Source: Anaerolineales bacterium (lineage in GTDB: Bacteria > Chloroflexota > Anaerolineae > 4572-78 > J111). Taken from it: a stretch of 64,000 nt of DNA. Of this stretch, positions 51,881-59,593 are shown one piece after another. Made by a program: the position numbers and the translations under genes. Where the stretch lies: contig JABTUW010000001.1 in the NCBI GenBank assembly GCA_015075185.1, positions 62,001-126,000 of the forward strand, read 5' to 3'. Every line of letters begins with the position of its first letter. Positions within the stretch are counted from its first letter, which is position 1. The notes under the pieces are model-generated. The model searched no databases. It saw only the letters and a program-made list of their open reading frames with translations, and had not been told where the DNA came from.

Positions 51881-52180
51881 CTAATCCATGTTCACATCTT
51901 GTAACAGGTTTTCCATCTGCTGGCGCAAAGCGGTCGTTAACCACGTTTCTTCCCTTTCCTCCGAGGCAAAACTGTTCCGGTGGCGCACCAGGGAATTACC
52001 CTGGTTCAAGACCGTAAGCGAACTCACCATCGGGCTGAGTTTAGTATAGCTGGCCCGGTAATTGCAATAGGGGCAATTGAATTCCCAAACTTGAGCATTT
52101 GGATTCGTATTCTCGGTTTCTGCTCGATAGGCTATGGTGTGGTGAATGATAGTGGACTGGTTGACCTGAGGGGAGGACAT
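51881..52180 (-). CDS. Small protein with a CPYC motif, 99 residues
   Basis: ATG 52180 is preceded by AGAAAGGTTCAG. The sequence has an N-terminal polar part, VWEFNCPYCNYRASYTK in the middle (a possible half zinc ribbon; only these two Cys), and a helical C-terminus with NSFASEEREETWLTTALRQQMENLLQ. It is soluble. I do not recognise a family. It is followed by a terminator and preceded by a hairpin and a cluster of GTGAC/GTCAC sites, so it is likely a regulated, separate gene. It sits between the amidotransferase and the Ser/Thr kinase genes. Confidence 0.6.
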   Translation of the reverse strand: MSSPQVNQSTIIHHTIAYRAETENTNPNAQVWEFNCPYCNYRASYTKLSPMVSSLTVLNQGNSLVRHRNSFASEEREETWLTTALRQQMENLLQDVNMD

Positions 52181-52237
52181 AACTGAACCTTTCTACTAAT
52201 GGTGCTGCCGGTAATCCTGAGAAGGTTGATAAATTCA

Positions 52238-52276
52238 GCCCGCTAATTCCCAAACTGAGTTTGGAAATTAGTGGGC
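52238..52276. repeat. Hairpin upstream of the small CPYC protein gene
   Basis: GCCCGCTAATTCCCAAACT pairs with AGTTTGGAAATTAGTGGGC with three mismatches or wobbles. It lies 58-96 bases before the start codon and resembles the 605-639 palindrome. It is either a dispersed repeat or a leader hairpin. Confidence 0.5.
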
Positions 52277-52346
52277 ACTCGTAGGCAAGGTGGCAACTCT
52301 CTCGAAAACGATATAGGTGCAGTTTAATACAAATCCCCTATTATGC

Positions 52347-52385
52347 AAAGTGACAACCTTCGTCACTTTACCGTGACATTTGTCA
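52347..52385. promoter_or_regulatory. Cluster of GTGAC/GTCAC sites (possible operator)
   Basis: AAAGTGAC (52347-52354) and GTCACTTT (52362-52369) are a perfect 8-base inverted repeat around 7 bases. GTGAC follows at 52373-52377 and GTCA at 52381, giving spacings near one helical turn. The position is upstream of the small CPYC gene. Confidence 0.4.
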
Positions 52386-52407
52386 GCTTGAAGCGCGTCG
52401 AACTGCG

Positions 52408-54084
52408 CTAATCAATCCCAACACCGCTCCCGTTATCTTTTTTATCACCCTTACCATCGCCGCCAGCCTCAAAACGGAGATAAGTAGGTTCAGCTTGCCG
52501 CCCCAGGTCAGCATAGGTTGGACTGATGCGGACCAGGGCTACCGACCACAGGTATCGGCCGGTGCGCCTTCTTACCCCAAAGGCATCCTGAATGTTAACA
52601 TTCAAGCGATAGGTGTTTTTATCCAGGTGCTCGACTCGATTCTGTAAATTATCCAGGACGGCATCATGCACCCCGGTAGGTGGCTCTCCTTCACGCCAAA
52701 CCCGCACCTCAAAGCCAAATTCGGGCGGTATCGCCTCACCCGTCCACTGCCATTCAAAATCGGTAGGGCCATAAGAGGGTTCCTCAAGCGACAAAGGGTG
52801 CAGGAGGGTAATTACGCCGGCAAGCGTGGCAGTTGGGGTTACTGTAGCCGGGGGTGAGCCGACCGGGAACAGGGGGGTATGAGTTGGCGTAGAGGTGGCC
52901 GGCAAGGGCGTTCCGGTTGAGCTGATCAAGATGACACTGGCGGGGGTTGGGGTGGCAGCCGGGACAGGCGTATAGGTCAAGGTTGGAGCAGGAGTGGCGC
53001 GAGGCGTAAGCGTTACCGGCGACGCCAGGGTTAGGGTGGAGGTGGCCTGGGAGGCTACTGACCTAAAAACGTTTCCACTCGATAAGGAAAGCGCCCCGGC
53101 CGCAATACAGATACCGGCGATGGTGAGCCAGAAGGGGTTGCGCCAGGCATTTGACAATCTGGCTTTTAAGGAATTCTTTTGCGGAGCAACGCCGACCAGG
53201 GCGGGAAAGGGAAGTATAACCGTTTTTCGGTTAAACGATTCGGGTCCCGCTGATGCCTCATCCATCATCGCTCTTTTCAAGGCAGCGATGAAATCTTCGG
53301 CGCTTTCATAGCGATCCGCCGGGTGAATAGCCAGGGAGCGCAGCATCACTTGCTCCAGACTTGGGGAAATGGCGGGATTAATCGCTCGAGGCGAGGGAGG
53401 AGCCTGAGTCGTTCGTTTCAGCAGAATACCCAGGGAAGTCGGCGCATTATGGGGGATCGTCCCGGTCAGCATCTCATAAAGCATGACCCCCAGAGAATAA
53501 ATATCAGTCCGATGATCAACTGCGTCTCCCTGGGCCTGCTCGGGCGACATGTAGGCCGGCGTGCCAATGCCCTTGCCCACATCGGTAAGCTGCGTCGCCA
53601 CCTCATGGACTTTGACCAGGCCAAAATCTGAGAGCAAAGCCCAGCCGGCATCCAACAAAACGTTGCTCGGCTTAACATCGCGATGGATCACACCCTGAGC
53701 ATGAGCATAGGCCAACCCGCTGGCTACCTGGCTGATCAGATCAATGATCTGCTCGGTGGTAAGGGCAGCAGGTACAACTTGGCTGAGGCTTCGAGCGCCT
53801 TCCACATAGCGCATAACGATGTAGCTGTAATCCCGGTATATCCCAAAATCATATACCGGCAAGATATTGGGATGGTATAACCGGGCAATGGCTTTGGCTT
53901 CACGTTGAAAGCGTTTGGTAAAAGCGGGACTCTCGGCGGCAAAGGAAGGAGGTAATACTTTAATGGCGACATACCGATCCAGGCTGGGCTGATGGGCCTT
54001 AAACACGGTCGCCATGGCCCCCTTCCCCAGAATCGCCTTGATTCGATACTGCCCTAATCGTTTACCGACCAGTTCTTCCAACAT
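52408..54084 (-). CDS. Membrane-anchored Ser/Thr protein kinase (PknB type)
   Basis: 558 residues. The kinase domain covers ~12-280: glycine loop LGKGAMATVF, catalytic Lys42 (VAIKVL), HRDVKPSN (134-141), DFG (153-155), and the activation segment with TPAYMSPEQ. One membrane helix near 320-340 (WLTIAGICIAAGALSLSSG) is followed by a Pro/Thr-rich linker and an outer domain of about 120 residues with Trp (LSLEEPSYGPTDFEWQWTG...FGFEVRVWREGEPP...TGRYLWSVALVRI), an FN3-like fold that may sense an external ligand. Ser/Thr kinases of this type are abundant in Chloroflexota. It has no obvious operon partner. Confidence 0.93.
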   Translation of the reverse strand: MLEELVGKRLGQYRIKAILGKGAMATVFKAHQPSLDRYVAIKVLPPSFAAESPAFTKRFQREAKAIARLYHPNILPVYDFGIYRDYSYIVMRYVEGARSLSQVVPAALTTEQIIDLISQVASGLAYAHAQGVIHRDVKPSNVLLDAGWALLSDFGLVKVHEVATQLTDVGKGIGTPAYMSPEQAQGDAVDHRTDIYSLGVMLYEMLTGTIPHNAPTSLGILLKRTTQAPPSPRAINPAISPSLEQVMLRSLAIHPADRYESAEDFIAALKRAMMDEASAGPESFNRKTVILPFPALVGVAPQKNSLKARLSNAWRNPFWLTIAGICIAAGALSLSSGNVFRSVASQATSTLTLASPVTLTPRATPAPTLTYTPVPAATPTPASVILISSTGTPLPATSTPTHTPLFPVGSPPATVTPTATLAGVITLLHPLSLEEPSYGPTDFEWQWTGEAIPPEFGFEVRVWREGEPPTGVHDAVLDNLQNRVEHLDKNTYRLNVNIQDAFGVRRRTGRYLWSVALVRISPTYADLGRQAEPTYLRFEAGGDGKGDKKDNGSGVGID

Positions 54085-54250
54085 GGTTTGACTTGCCGTC
54101 CGGTTACTTGGATCTCTAGCTGTTAACCCTACAAAGTAAATGCCGTCTGTTTTGATAATTGGTTAGAAACAACAATTTTGAGGGATTGTTTCCAGCCTGA
54201 TATAAAACATTATAATCTAAGAGCAACAATATCCAAAAGTAATATAGGGG

Positions 54251-56095
54251 TCAAAATTTCCTGAGGAGTGTATCATAGGCATTCGGCGACTGATGCCGGA
54301 AATAAGTATTGTATAACTCGGCGTAGTGCCCCCCCTGGGCCATCAACGCAGCATGATTGCCCTGCTCGACAATACGGCCATGAGCCATAACGATAATACG
54401 GTCGACGTTTTTGACCGTGGAGAGACGATGAGCGATAACGATAGCCGTGCGGTCGCGCATAACGGCTTCCAAACCCTCTTGAATTTGAGCCTCGGTAAAG
54501 GGGTCAACACTGGCGGTGGCTTCATCCAGGATAAAAATGGCCGGGTCTTTGAGCAAAACCCGGGCCAGGGCGACCAGTTGCCGCTGCCCCAGCGAGAGAT
54601 TGGCCCCCCGCTCACCCACATCCGTGTCGAGGCCGTGGGGCAGGTCGGCCAGCCAATCACCCCCGCTGATACCCAGCGCTGCCTGGCGGACCTGGTCGTC
54701 GCTTGCGCCAGGCCGGCCGTAGCGGATATTTTCGGCCACACTGGCCGAGAACAGAAAAGGTGTTTGCGAGACTAACCCCACGTGCTGGCGATACTGGCCC
54801 AGGTCCAGGCGGCGAATGTCCTGCCCGTCTATCAAAATTTGACCCTCCTGAAACTCATAAAAGCGGGTCAACAGCTTGATAATGCTGCTCTTGCCTGCCC
54901 CGGTATGGCCCACCAGGGCAATTGTCTCCTGTGGGGCAATGGTCAGGGAGAAATCGGGCAGGACAATTTCCTTATCGGTATAGCTAAAGTGAACGTGGCG
55001 GAATTGGACCTCTCCCCCCAGTCCCTCCCTTCGCTCGTCCGGGGAGGAGAGGGGGGGGCTGAACGATTCATTTGCCCGTTGGATGACCTTGGGTTCGGCG
55101 TCAATCAGGGCAAAGACCCGTTCGGCGGCAGACAGGCCATCTTGAAACTGGCTCCAGAAGGAGGCAATCCCCAGCAGTGGAAACCAGAAAAAGCCGACCG
55201 ACTGCATGAACAGGTACCACTCGCCGGGGCTAACCAAGCCGCTGCGGCTGGTCAAACCGCCGGCATAGATCAGCAGGCCCACCCCCAGGCCGGCAGATGC
55301 CCCGACAATGGGGAAAATTGTATTGAGGGTCAGGCCGCGCCGCAGCCCGGCCCGATAGCCCTGCTCATTGTTTTGGGTAAAGGTTTGGTAGGTTGCCTGC
55401 TCCTGGCGGAAACTCTTGGCCACCATAATGCCGCTGATCGACTCCTGAATTTGGGCGTTGATGGTCGCCGTGACACGCCGGGCATCCAGGGTGACGCGCC
55501 GGGCAATGCGCCGGAAGCTCAAGGCCAGCACCACCGCTACCGGGGCAAAGGCCAGCAGCAGGAAGGTCAGCCAGGTGTTGATCGTAAACAGCCAGATGGC
55601 CAGCAGCAGCACCAACAGGACCTGGCTGACTAGGTTGGTAGACAGCGTGACCACCTCGGCAAAATCCTGGGTATCCGACGTGACCCGGCTGACGATTTTG
55701 CCGGAGGGGTGTTCGTCAAAAAAGGAGAGGTCGTGCCCGATGGTTGCCCCAAATACATCCTGGCGCAGCTTGAGCACCACGCTGCCGACCACTCGCGCCA
55801 GGAGGCGCTGCTGGATGAAGTTAAACCCCCAGGCCGTTGCTCCCAGGAGAAAGACACCCGCCGTCATGAGGGCAATGGCTGTGGTTGTCGGATTTTGAGC
55901 CAGCACATCGAGCGCCCGCGAAATAAGAATTGGCCCGCCCGTGCCGGCAGCCGCACTCAAAGTAATTGCTCCAGCAACGACGATCATTTGGCCGCTGTAA
56001 GGCTTAAAATAATCTACGCTCCGGCGCAGCAATTCGCTGTCGCGATAGGTGCGGTCGTAAGATTCAGTTTCGAGGCCGTTGAGAATGAAACCCAT
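54251..56095 (-). CDS. ABC exporter half-transporter (membrane plus ATPase domains)
   Basis: 614 residues. A transmembrane domain with six helices (~30-315) is followed by an ATPase domain (~360-595): Walker A GHTGAGKSS, signature LSLGQRQL, Walker B FILDEATAS, and the H-loop IAHRL. This is a type IV exporter subunit (lipid, drug or peptide). It pairs with the gene at 56310-58067; the segment between them is a mobile palindrome. Its Q-loop reads VSQTPFLF. Confidence 0.92.
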   Translation of the reverse strand: MGFILNGLETESYDRTYRDSELLRRSVDYFKPYSGQMIVVAGAITLSAAAGTGGPILISRALDVLAQNPTTTAIALMTAGVFLLGATAWGFNFIQQRLLARVVGSVVLKLRQDVFGATIGHDLSFFDEHPSGKIVSRVTSDTQDFAEVVTLSTNLVSQVLLVLLLAIWLFTINTWLTFLLLAFAPVAVVLALSFRRIARRVTLDARRVTATINAQIQESISGIMVAKSFRQEQATYQTFTQNNEQGYRAGLRRGLTLNTIFPIVGASAGLGVGLLIYAGGLTSRSGLVSPGEWYLFMQSVGFFWFPLLGIASFWSQFQDGLSAAERVFALIDAEPKVIQRANESFSPPLSSPDERREGLGGEVQFRHVHFSYTDKEIVLPDFSLTIAPQETIALVGHTGAGKSSIIKLLTRFYEFQEGQILIDGQDIRRLDLGQYRQHVGLVSQTPFLFSASVAENIRYGRPGASDDQVRQAALGISGGDWLADLPHGLDTDVGERGANLSLGQRQLVALARVLLKDPAIFILDEATASVDPFTEAQIQEGLEAVMRDRTAIVIAHRLSTVKNVDRIIVMAHGRIVEQGNHAALMAQGGHYAELYNTYFRHQSPNAYDTLLRKF

Positions 56096-56103
56096 TTACT
56101 ACT

Positions 56104-56305
56104 TAACCTGAATTCGACATTTTGCCGAAAATCACCCTTCGATACGGGCTATCACCCTACTCAGGGTGATTTTCGGCTTAGTATCGCATCCTGAGTAGCG
56201 CGGAACTCGTCCTGAGCCTGTCCTGAGTGAAACGAAGGGCTTGTCGAAGGGCGAGTGGAGCGCGTATCGAAGGGTGCGATTTTAGGAAACTCCGAACTGA
56301 GGTTA
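56104..56305. repeat. Dispersed palindromic element, family A copy 4
   Basis: TAACCTGAATTCG at one end and CCGAACTGAGGTTA at the other are imperfect inverted termini; the core is the same as copy 1 (CACCCTTCGATACGGGCTAT, CCTGAGTAGCGCG, TATCGAAGGGTGCG), with an added ~40-base segment in the middle. It occupies the whole gap between the two ABC half-transporter genes. Confidence 0.75.
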
Positions 56306-56309
56306 CTCA

Positions 56310-58067
56310 CTACTCTTCATACCGTGCAAAAATCTTCCGATAATCCACACTCCGGGCCATTAGCGCTTCGTGCGTCCCCTGATCCACCAGCTCGCCCCGA
56401 CGCATAACCAGGATATGGTCGGCCCAGCGAATCTGGCTGAGACGGTGGGTGATGAGAAAGGTCGTCCGCTCCCGGCTGATCCGGCGCATGGCCCGCTGGA
56501 TTTGGTCTTCGGTCGCACTATCTACGGCGCTGGTGCTGTCGTCGAGGATGAGAATCGCCGGGTTGGTCAAAAAGGCGCGGGCGATGGCAATCCGCTGCCG
56601 CTGCCCCCCGGATAACGTCACGCCCCGTTCACCGACCTCCGTCCGGTAGCCCTGATTAAAAGCGGTGATAAAATTGTGGGCCTGGGCCTGGCGGGCGGCC
56701 TGCTCGATAGCCTCCGGCGTGGCGCCGGTGCAGCCAAAGGCAATATTCTCGGCAATGGTCCGGGAGAAGAGAAAAACATCCTGCTCAATGGTAGAAATTT
56801 GCGAGCGGAGCGACTCCAGATTCCAGTCGCGCACATCTACCCCGTCAACGCAGACCCGGCCGCCGTCGGCATCGAAAATACGGTTGATCAGGCGGGTCAG
56901 CGTGGTTTTGCCGGAACCGGTCTGGCCGACAATCGCCACGGTCTGGCCCGGCTTGACTTTAAAGCTGATGTTTTTGAGCACGGGCACACTGTTGTAGCTG
57001 AAACTGACCCTCTCAAAGGCCACCTCGCCCAGGATGGGCCGGGCCAGACCGGCTTCATTTTGATCCAGTTCGGTTTCAGTGTTGATGACTTTTAAGACCC
57101 GTTCGGCGCTGGCCAGGCCCAATTGGACCACATTGAAAGAAAAGATAGAGATGAACGTGACAAAGCGGAAAACCCCCATCAGGCCCATAAATGTCACCAC
57201 TTCACCCAGACTCAAGCGGCCGGCCCGCCAGAGCCACAGGGCGTGGAAAAAGCCGGCGGCCCAGGCCACGCTGAACATAAGCATGGGCAGGTAGCGGGCC
57301 TGAATTTCACCCTGGCGCACAAAGTAGTCACGGAAGGTGCGGGCATTATGAATAAACTTGTCCCACTCGTAGCGCTCCTGCACGTTGGCTTTGACAGTTT
57401 CAATCCCGCTGATGGCTTCGGCCAGCCCGGCATTCATCCGGCCGAACTGTTCGCGCATGGCAATACTGACCGGCTTGAGCTGGCGGTTGTAGTCGGCGAT
57501 GGTGATGGCAAACAAGAACAGGAAAAGGAGGGGCGCAAAGAGCAGTTCCAGGCGCAGCCAGGCAATCAAGATGATCGGGGCCAACACGCCCATCAGCGAG
57601 TCAATAATGAGGCTGAGGCCGGGACTGAACATCATATTCAAGGCGCGGACGTCGTTGGTAGCGCGGGCCATGATGTCACCCACGCGCTGGCGCCCGTGAA
57701 AAGTTTGGCTTTTACCCAGCAGACTAATGTAGAGTTCATCCCGCGTGTCCCGCTCAATCCGCTGAGCCAGGAATTCGCCGCAGTAGTTGCGAGCCAGGCC
57801 GGTTAACCCCTGGCCCACGGCCACGCCCGCTGCACTGAGAGCTAACCCCAGCAAAGCCGAGGCCGGCCAGCCGGGTGTGGTAATCAGGTCAAAAGCCCGG
57901 CCAACAAAAATCTGGATATAGCTGTAGAACAGGTTATTGACCAGCGCCGCCAGGAGCATGCCCAATGGAAAGAGGCGATAGCGCAGCACGTGGGAAAGCA
58001 GCCAGCGCCGAGGACTGCTCCGGTTGTAGGAATACGCCGTGGCGACAGTGAACTCTTTTTTAGACAT
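56310..58067 (-). CDS. ABC exporter half-transporter, second partner
   Basis: 585 residues from ATG 58067; a TTG at 58124 in frame lies before the terminator hairpin, so it is unlikely. Membrane domain ~15-300, ATPase ~350-570: Walker A GQTGSGKTT, signature LSGGQRQR, Walker B LILDDSTSAVD, H-loop ITHRL. The Walker B of this subunit has Asp where the partner has Glu (LDD versus LDE), so the two sites differ, as in heterodimeric exporters such as BmrCD. It lies 5' of the partner on the same strand. The start has no good ribosome binding site, which fits regulation by the leader. Confidence 0.9.
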   Translation of the reverse strand: MSKKEFTVATAYSYNRSSPRRWLLSHVLRYRLFPLGMLLAALVNNLFYSYIQIFVGRAFDLITTPGWPASALLGLALSAAGVAVGQGLTGLARNYCGEFLAQRIERDTRDELYISLLGKSQTFHGRQRVGDIMARATNDVRALNMMFSPGLSLIIDSLMGVLAPIILIAWLRLELLFAPLLFLFLFAITIADYNRQLKPVSIAMREQFGRMNAGLAEAISGIETVKANVQERYEWDKFIHNARTFRDYFVRQGEIQARYLPMLMFSVAWAAGFFHALWLWRAGRLSLGEVVTFMGLMGVFRFVTFISIFSFNVVQLGLASAERVLKVINTETELDQNEAGLARPILGEVAFERVSFSYNSVPVLKNISFKVKPGQTVAIVGQTGSGKTTLTRLINRIFDADGGRVCVDGVDVRDWNLESLRSQISTIEQDVFLFSRTIAENIAFGCTGATPEAIEQAARQAQAHNFITAFNQGYRTEVGERGVTLSGGQRQRIAIARAFLTNPAILILDDSTSAVDSATEDQIQRAMRRISRERTTFLITHRLSQIRWADHILVMRRGELVDQGTHEALMARSVDYRKIFARYEE

Positions 58068-58080
58068 CAGGGTCTTGTCA

Positions 58081-58109
58081 AAAAAAAACCTACCGGGACG
58101 CGGTAGGTT
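58081..58109 (-). terminator. Intrinsic terminator in the ABC exporter leader
   Basis: Minus-strand AACCTACCG and CGGTAGGTT with a 5-base loop (CGTCC) are followed by T8. It lies 14 bases before the start ATG (58067) and after a promoter at 58204-58175, so it would stop most transcripts unless prevented. It may also end the upstream secreted-protein operon. Confidence 0.75.
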
Positions 58110-58174
58110 CACGGTAGCGATCAAGTTAGTTGGTTATGAGAAATGAATCAGCTTTATTTTGCTGAGTGTAAGCA

Positions 58175-58204
58175 AATATAGCACGGCGCTCCCCCATCGG
58201 TCAA
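58175..58204 (-). promoter_or_regulatory. Promoter of the ABC exporter genes
   Basis: Minus-strand TTGACC (58204-58199) and TATATT (58180-58175) are 18 bases apart. Transcripts would start near 58168 and run about 60 bases to the terminator hairpin. Confidence 0.5.
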
Positions 58205-58276
58205 ATTGCAATCGTGCTAATCCTCCGATGCGAGCCAAAGCATAAGGCAAGAGAGGAATCAGGAATGAGGAACTCT

Positions 58277-59593
58277 TTAACCATTACTGCTGCCATCGTT
58301 CTCACTACTGCCGGTGTTACTCGTACTACTGCTATCGTCGCCGTTTCCACTGTCGTTACTATCGCCGCTGCCGACATTACCGCCATCGTCATTAACGCTG
58401 CTCTCACTGCTGCTGTCATCATTCCCCTCGTCAGCGCCGCTGAGACTGTTGCCACTGGCGCTGTTCTCATTCCCGGCACTACGGCTGTTGTCACCGCTGT
58501 TGCCGCCATTCCCACTGCCACTGCCGCCGTCGCCATCGCTGCCGCTATTGTTACTCTCGTCCCCAGCGGCGCTATTGTCACCGTTGTTACCGCCGCTTCC
58601 ATTACCTGTTCCGCTGCCATTGTCGTCACTACTACCAGACCCATTCCCGGTGTTATCTCCATTGCTGCCACCGTTCCCATTGCCAGGCTTGCTGCCATTG
58701 TCGCTATTCCCGCTCCCGGTGGCACCTCCGTCGCTGCTTCCATTCCCGTTACTATTATCAGGGGTTGGACCTGCTGGGACCGCAGTTGAATCGGCAGGTA
58801 CGGCTGTAGCCGGAGGCGCTTCCACAGTAACGGACGCCGGTTCAGAAGTTGCTGGCGGCGGAGCCGGGGTTGATGTCGCTGGCTGAGGGGTCGCTGTAGG
58901 AGGCGCCGCCGTGGCCGTTGCTGGCATGGGTGTTGCAGCCGGGGTAGCCGTAAGGGGTATGGCTGTCATCGTTGGCGGAAGCGATGTGGCCGTAGCAGGA
59001 ACAGGTGTGGCTGTAGCCGGCACAGGTGTAGCTGTAGCAGGAACAGGTGTAGCCGTCGCCGAGGCCGGGGAAGCTGGGAGAGGAGGAGGTGTAGAAACCG
59101 GTAATTGAGGGTCAGCCGCCGAACGGTCAGACTCCGGGTCGTTGGGTTCGGGTGTAGGCAAGGCTGGCTGGGGCGTAACGATTTGAAGAGTCGGGCTAAG
59201 GGGTGGTATTGTGGCCGGAGGAGGAGTTGCCTCCAAGCTTGACGCCTCGGGTAGTTCCACTGTGGGGACTGACTGGCTAACGCGATCGGTGATGACGGCG
59301 ACACGCTGAGGAACATCCGTCGCTTCCGGCTGCTGATCACGAATAATATCTTCAATAATATCTAACTTGACTGCCGGGACCGAGGGTACTGACGGATCTA
59401 CCCTATAGCTTGCCATCAGCTTAGACTGGAAAGAGATTGGAATTAACCGCCATTCCTGTGAGCCAGCCGCCAAGCTGTCCGGAGAGAACAGCGGCACGCC
59501 CACAGCCATCATTCCGCCGCACAAAAGCCAGGCCAGCCTGAAATGCCAGCGATCCCGCCCTTTGCCCTGGTTGAAATTATTGAGTGTGTTCAT
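58277..59593 (-). CDS. Secreted low-complexity protein (Pro/Thr- and Asn/Gly/Ser/Asp-rich)
   Basis: 438 residues. A signal peptide or anchor near residues 18-38 (FRLAWLLCGGMMAVGVPLF) precedes a normal segment of about 80 residues (DIIEDIIRDQQPEATDVPQRVAVITDRV). From about 120 to 280 it is a Pro/Thr/Ala repeat region (ATATPVPATATPVPATA), and from 280 to the end almost only Gly, Ser, Asn and Asp. Such chains are unfolded, acidic and often extend a surface protein; Asp/Asn-rich ends may bind calcium. The start overlaps the cyclase stop by four bases (ATGA), so it is coupled to it. The end of the coding region is simple-sequence, prone to slippage. Confidence 0.7.
   Translation of the reverse strand: MNTLNNFNQGKGRDRWHFRLAWLLCGGMMAVGVPLFSPDSLAAGSQEWRLIPISFQSKLMASYRVDPSVPSVPAVKLDIIEDIIRDQQPEATDVPQRVAVITDRVSQSVPTVELPEASSLEATPPPATIPPLSPTLQIVTPQPALPTPEPNDPESDRSAADPQLPVSTPPPLPASPASATATPVPATATPVPATATPVPATATSLPPTMTAIPLTATPAATPMPATATAAPPTATPQPATSTPAPPPATSEPASVTVEAPPATAVPADSTAVPAGPTPDNSNGNGSSDGGATGSGNSDNGSKPGNGNGGSNGDNTGNGSGSSDDNGSGTGNGSGGNNGDNSAAGDESNNSGSDGDGGSGSGNGGNSGDNSRSAGNENSASGNSLSGADEGNDDSSSESSVNDDGGNVGSGDSNDSGNGDDSSSTSNTGSSENDGSSNG

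Noticed and set aside
58214..58789. A 191-residue ORF on the plus strand over the secreted low-complexity gene
   Set aside because: It is the complement of a simple-sequence region; composition (Ala/Val/Thr/Ile only) is the shadow of Asn/Ser/Gly/Asp codons.
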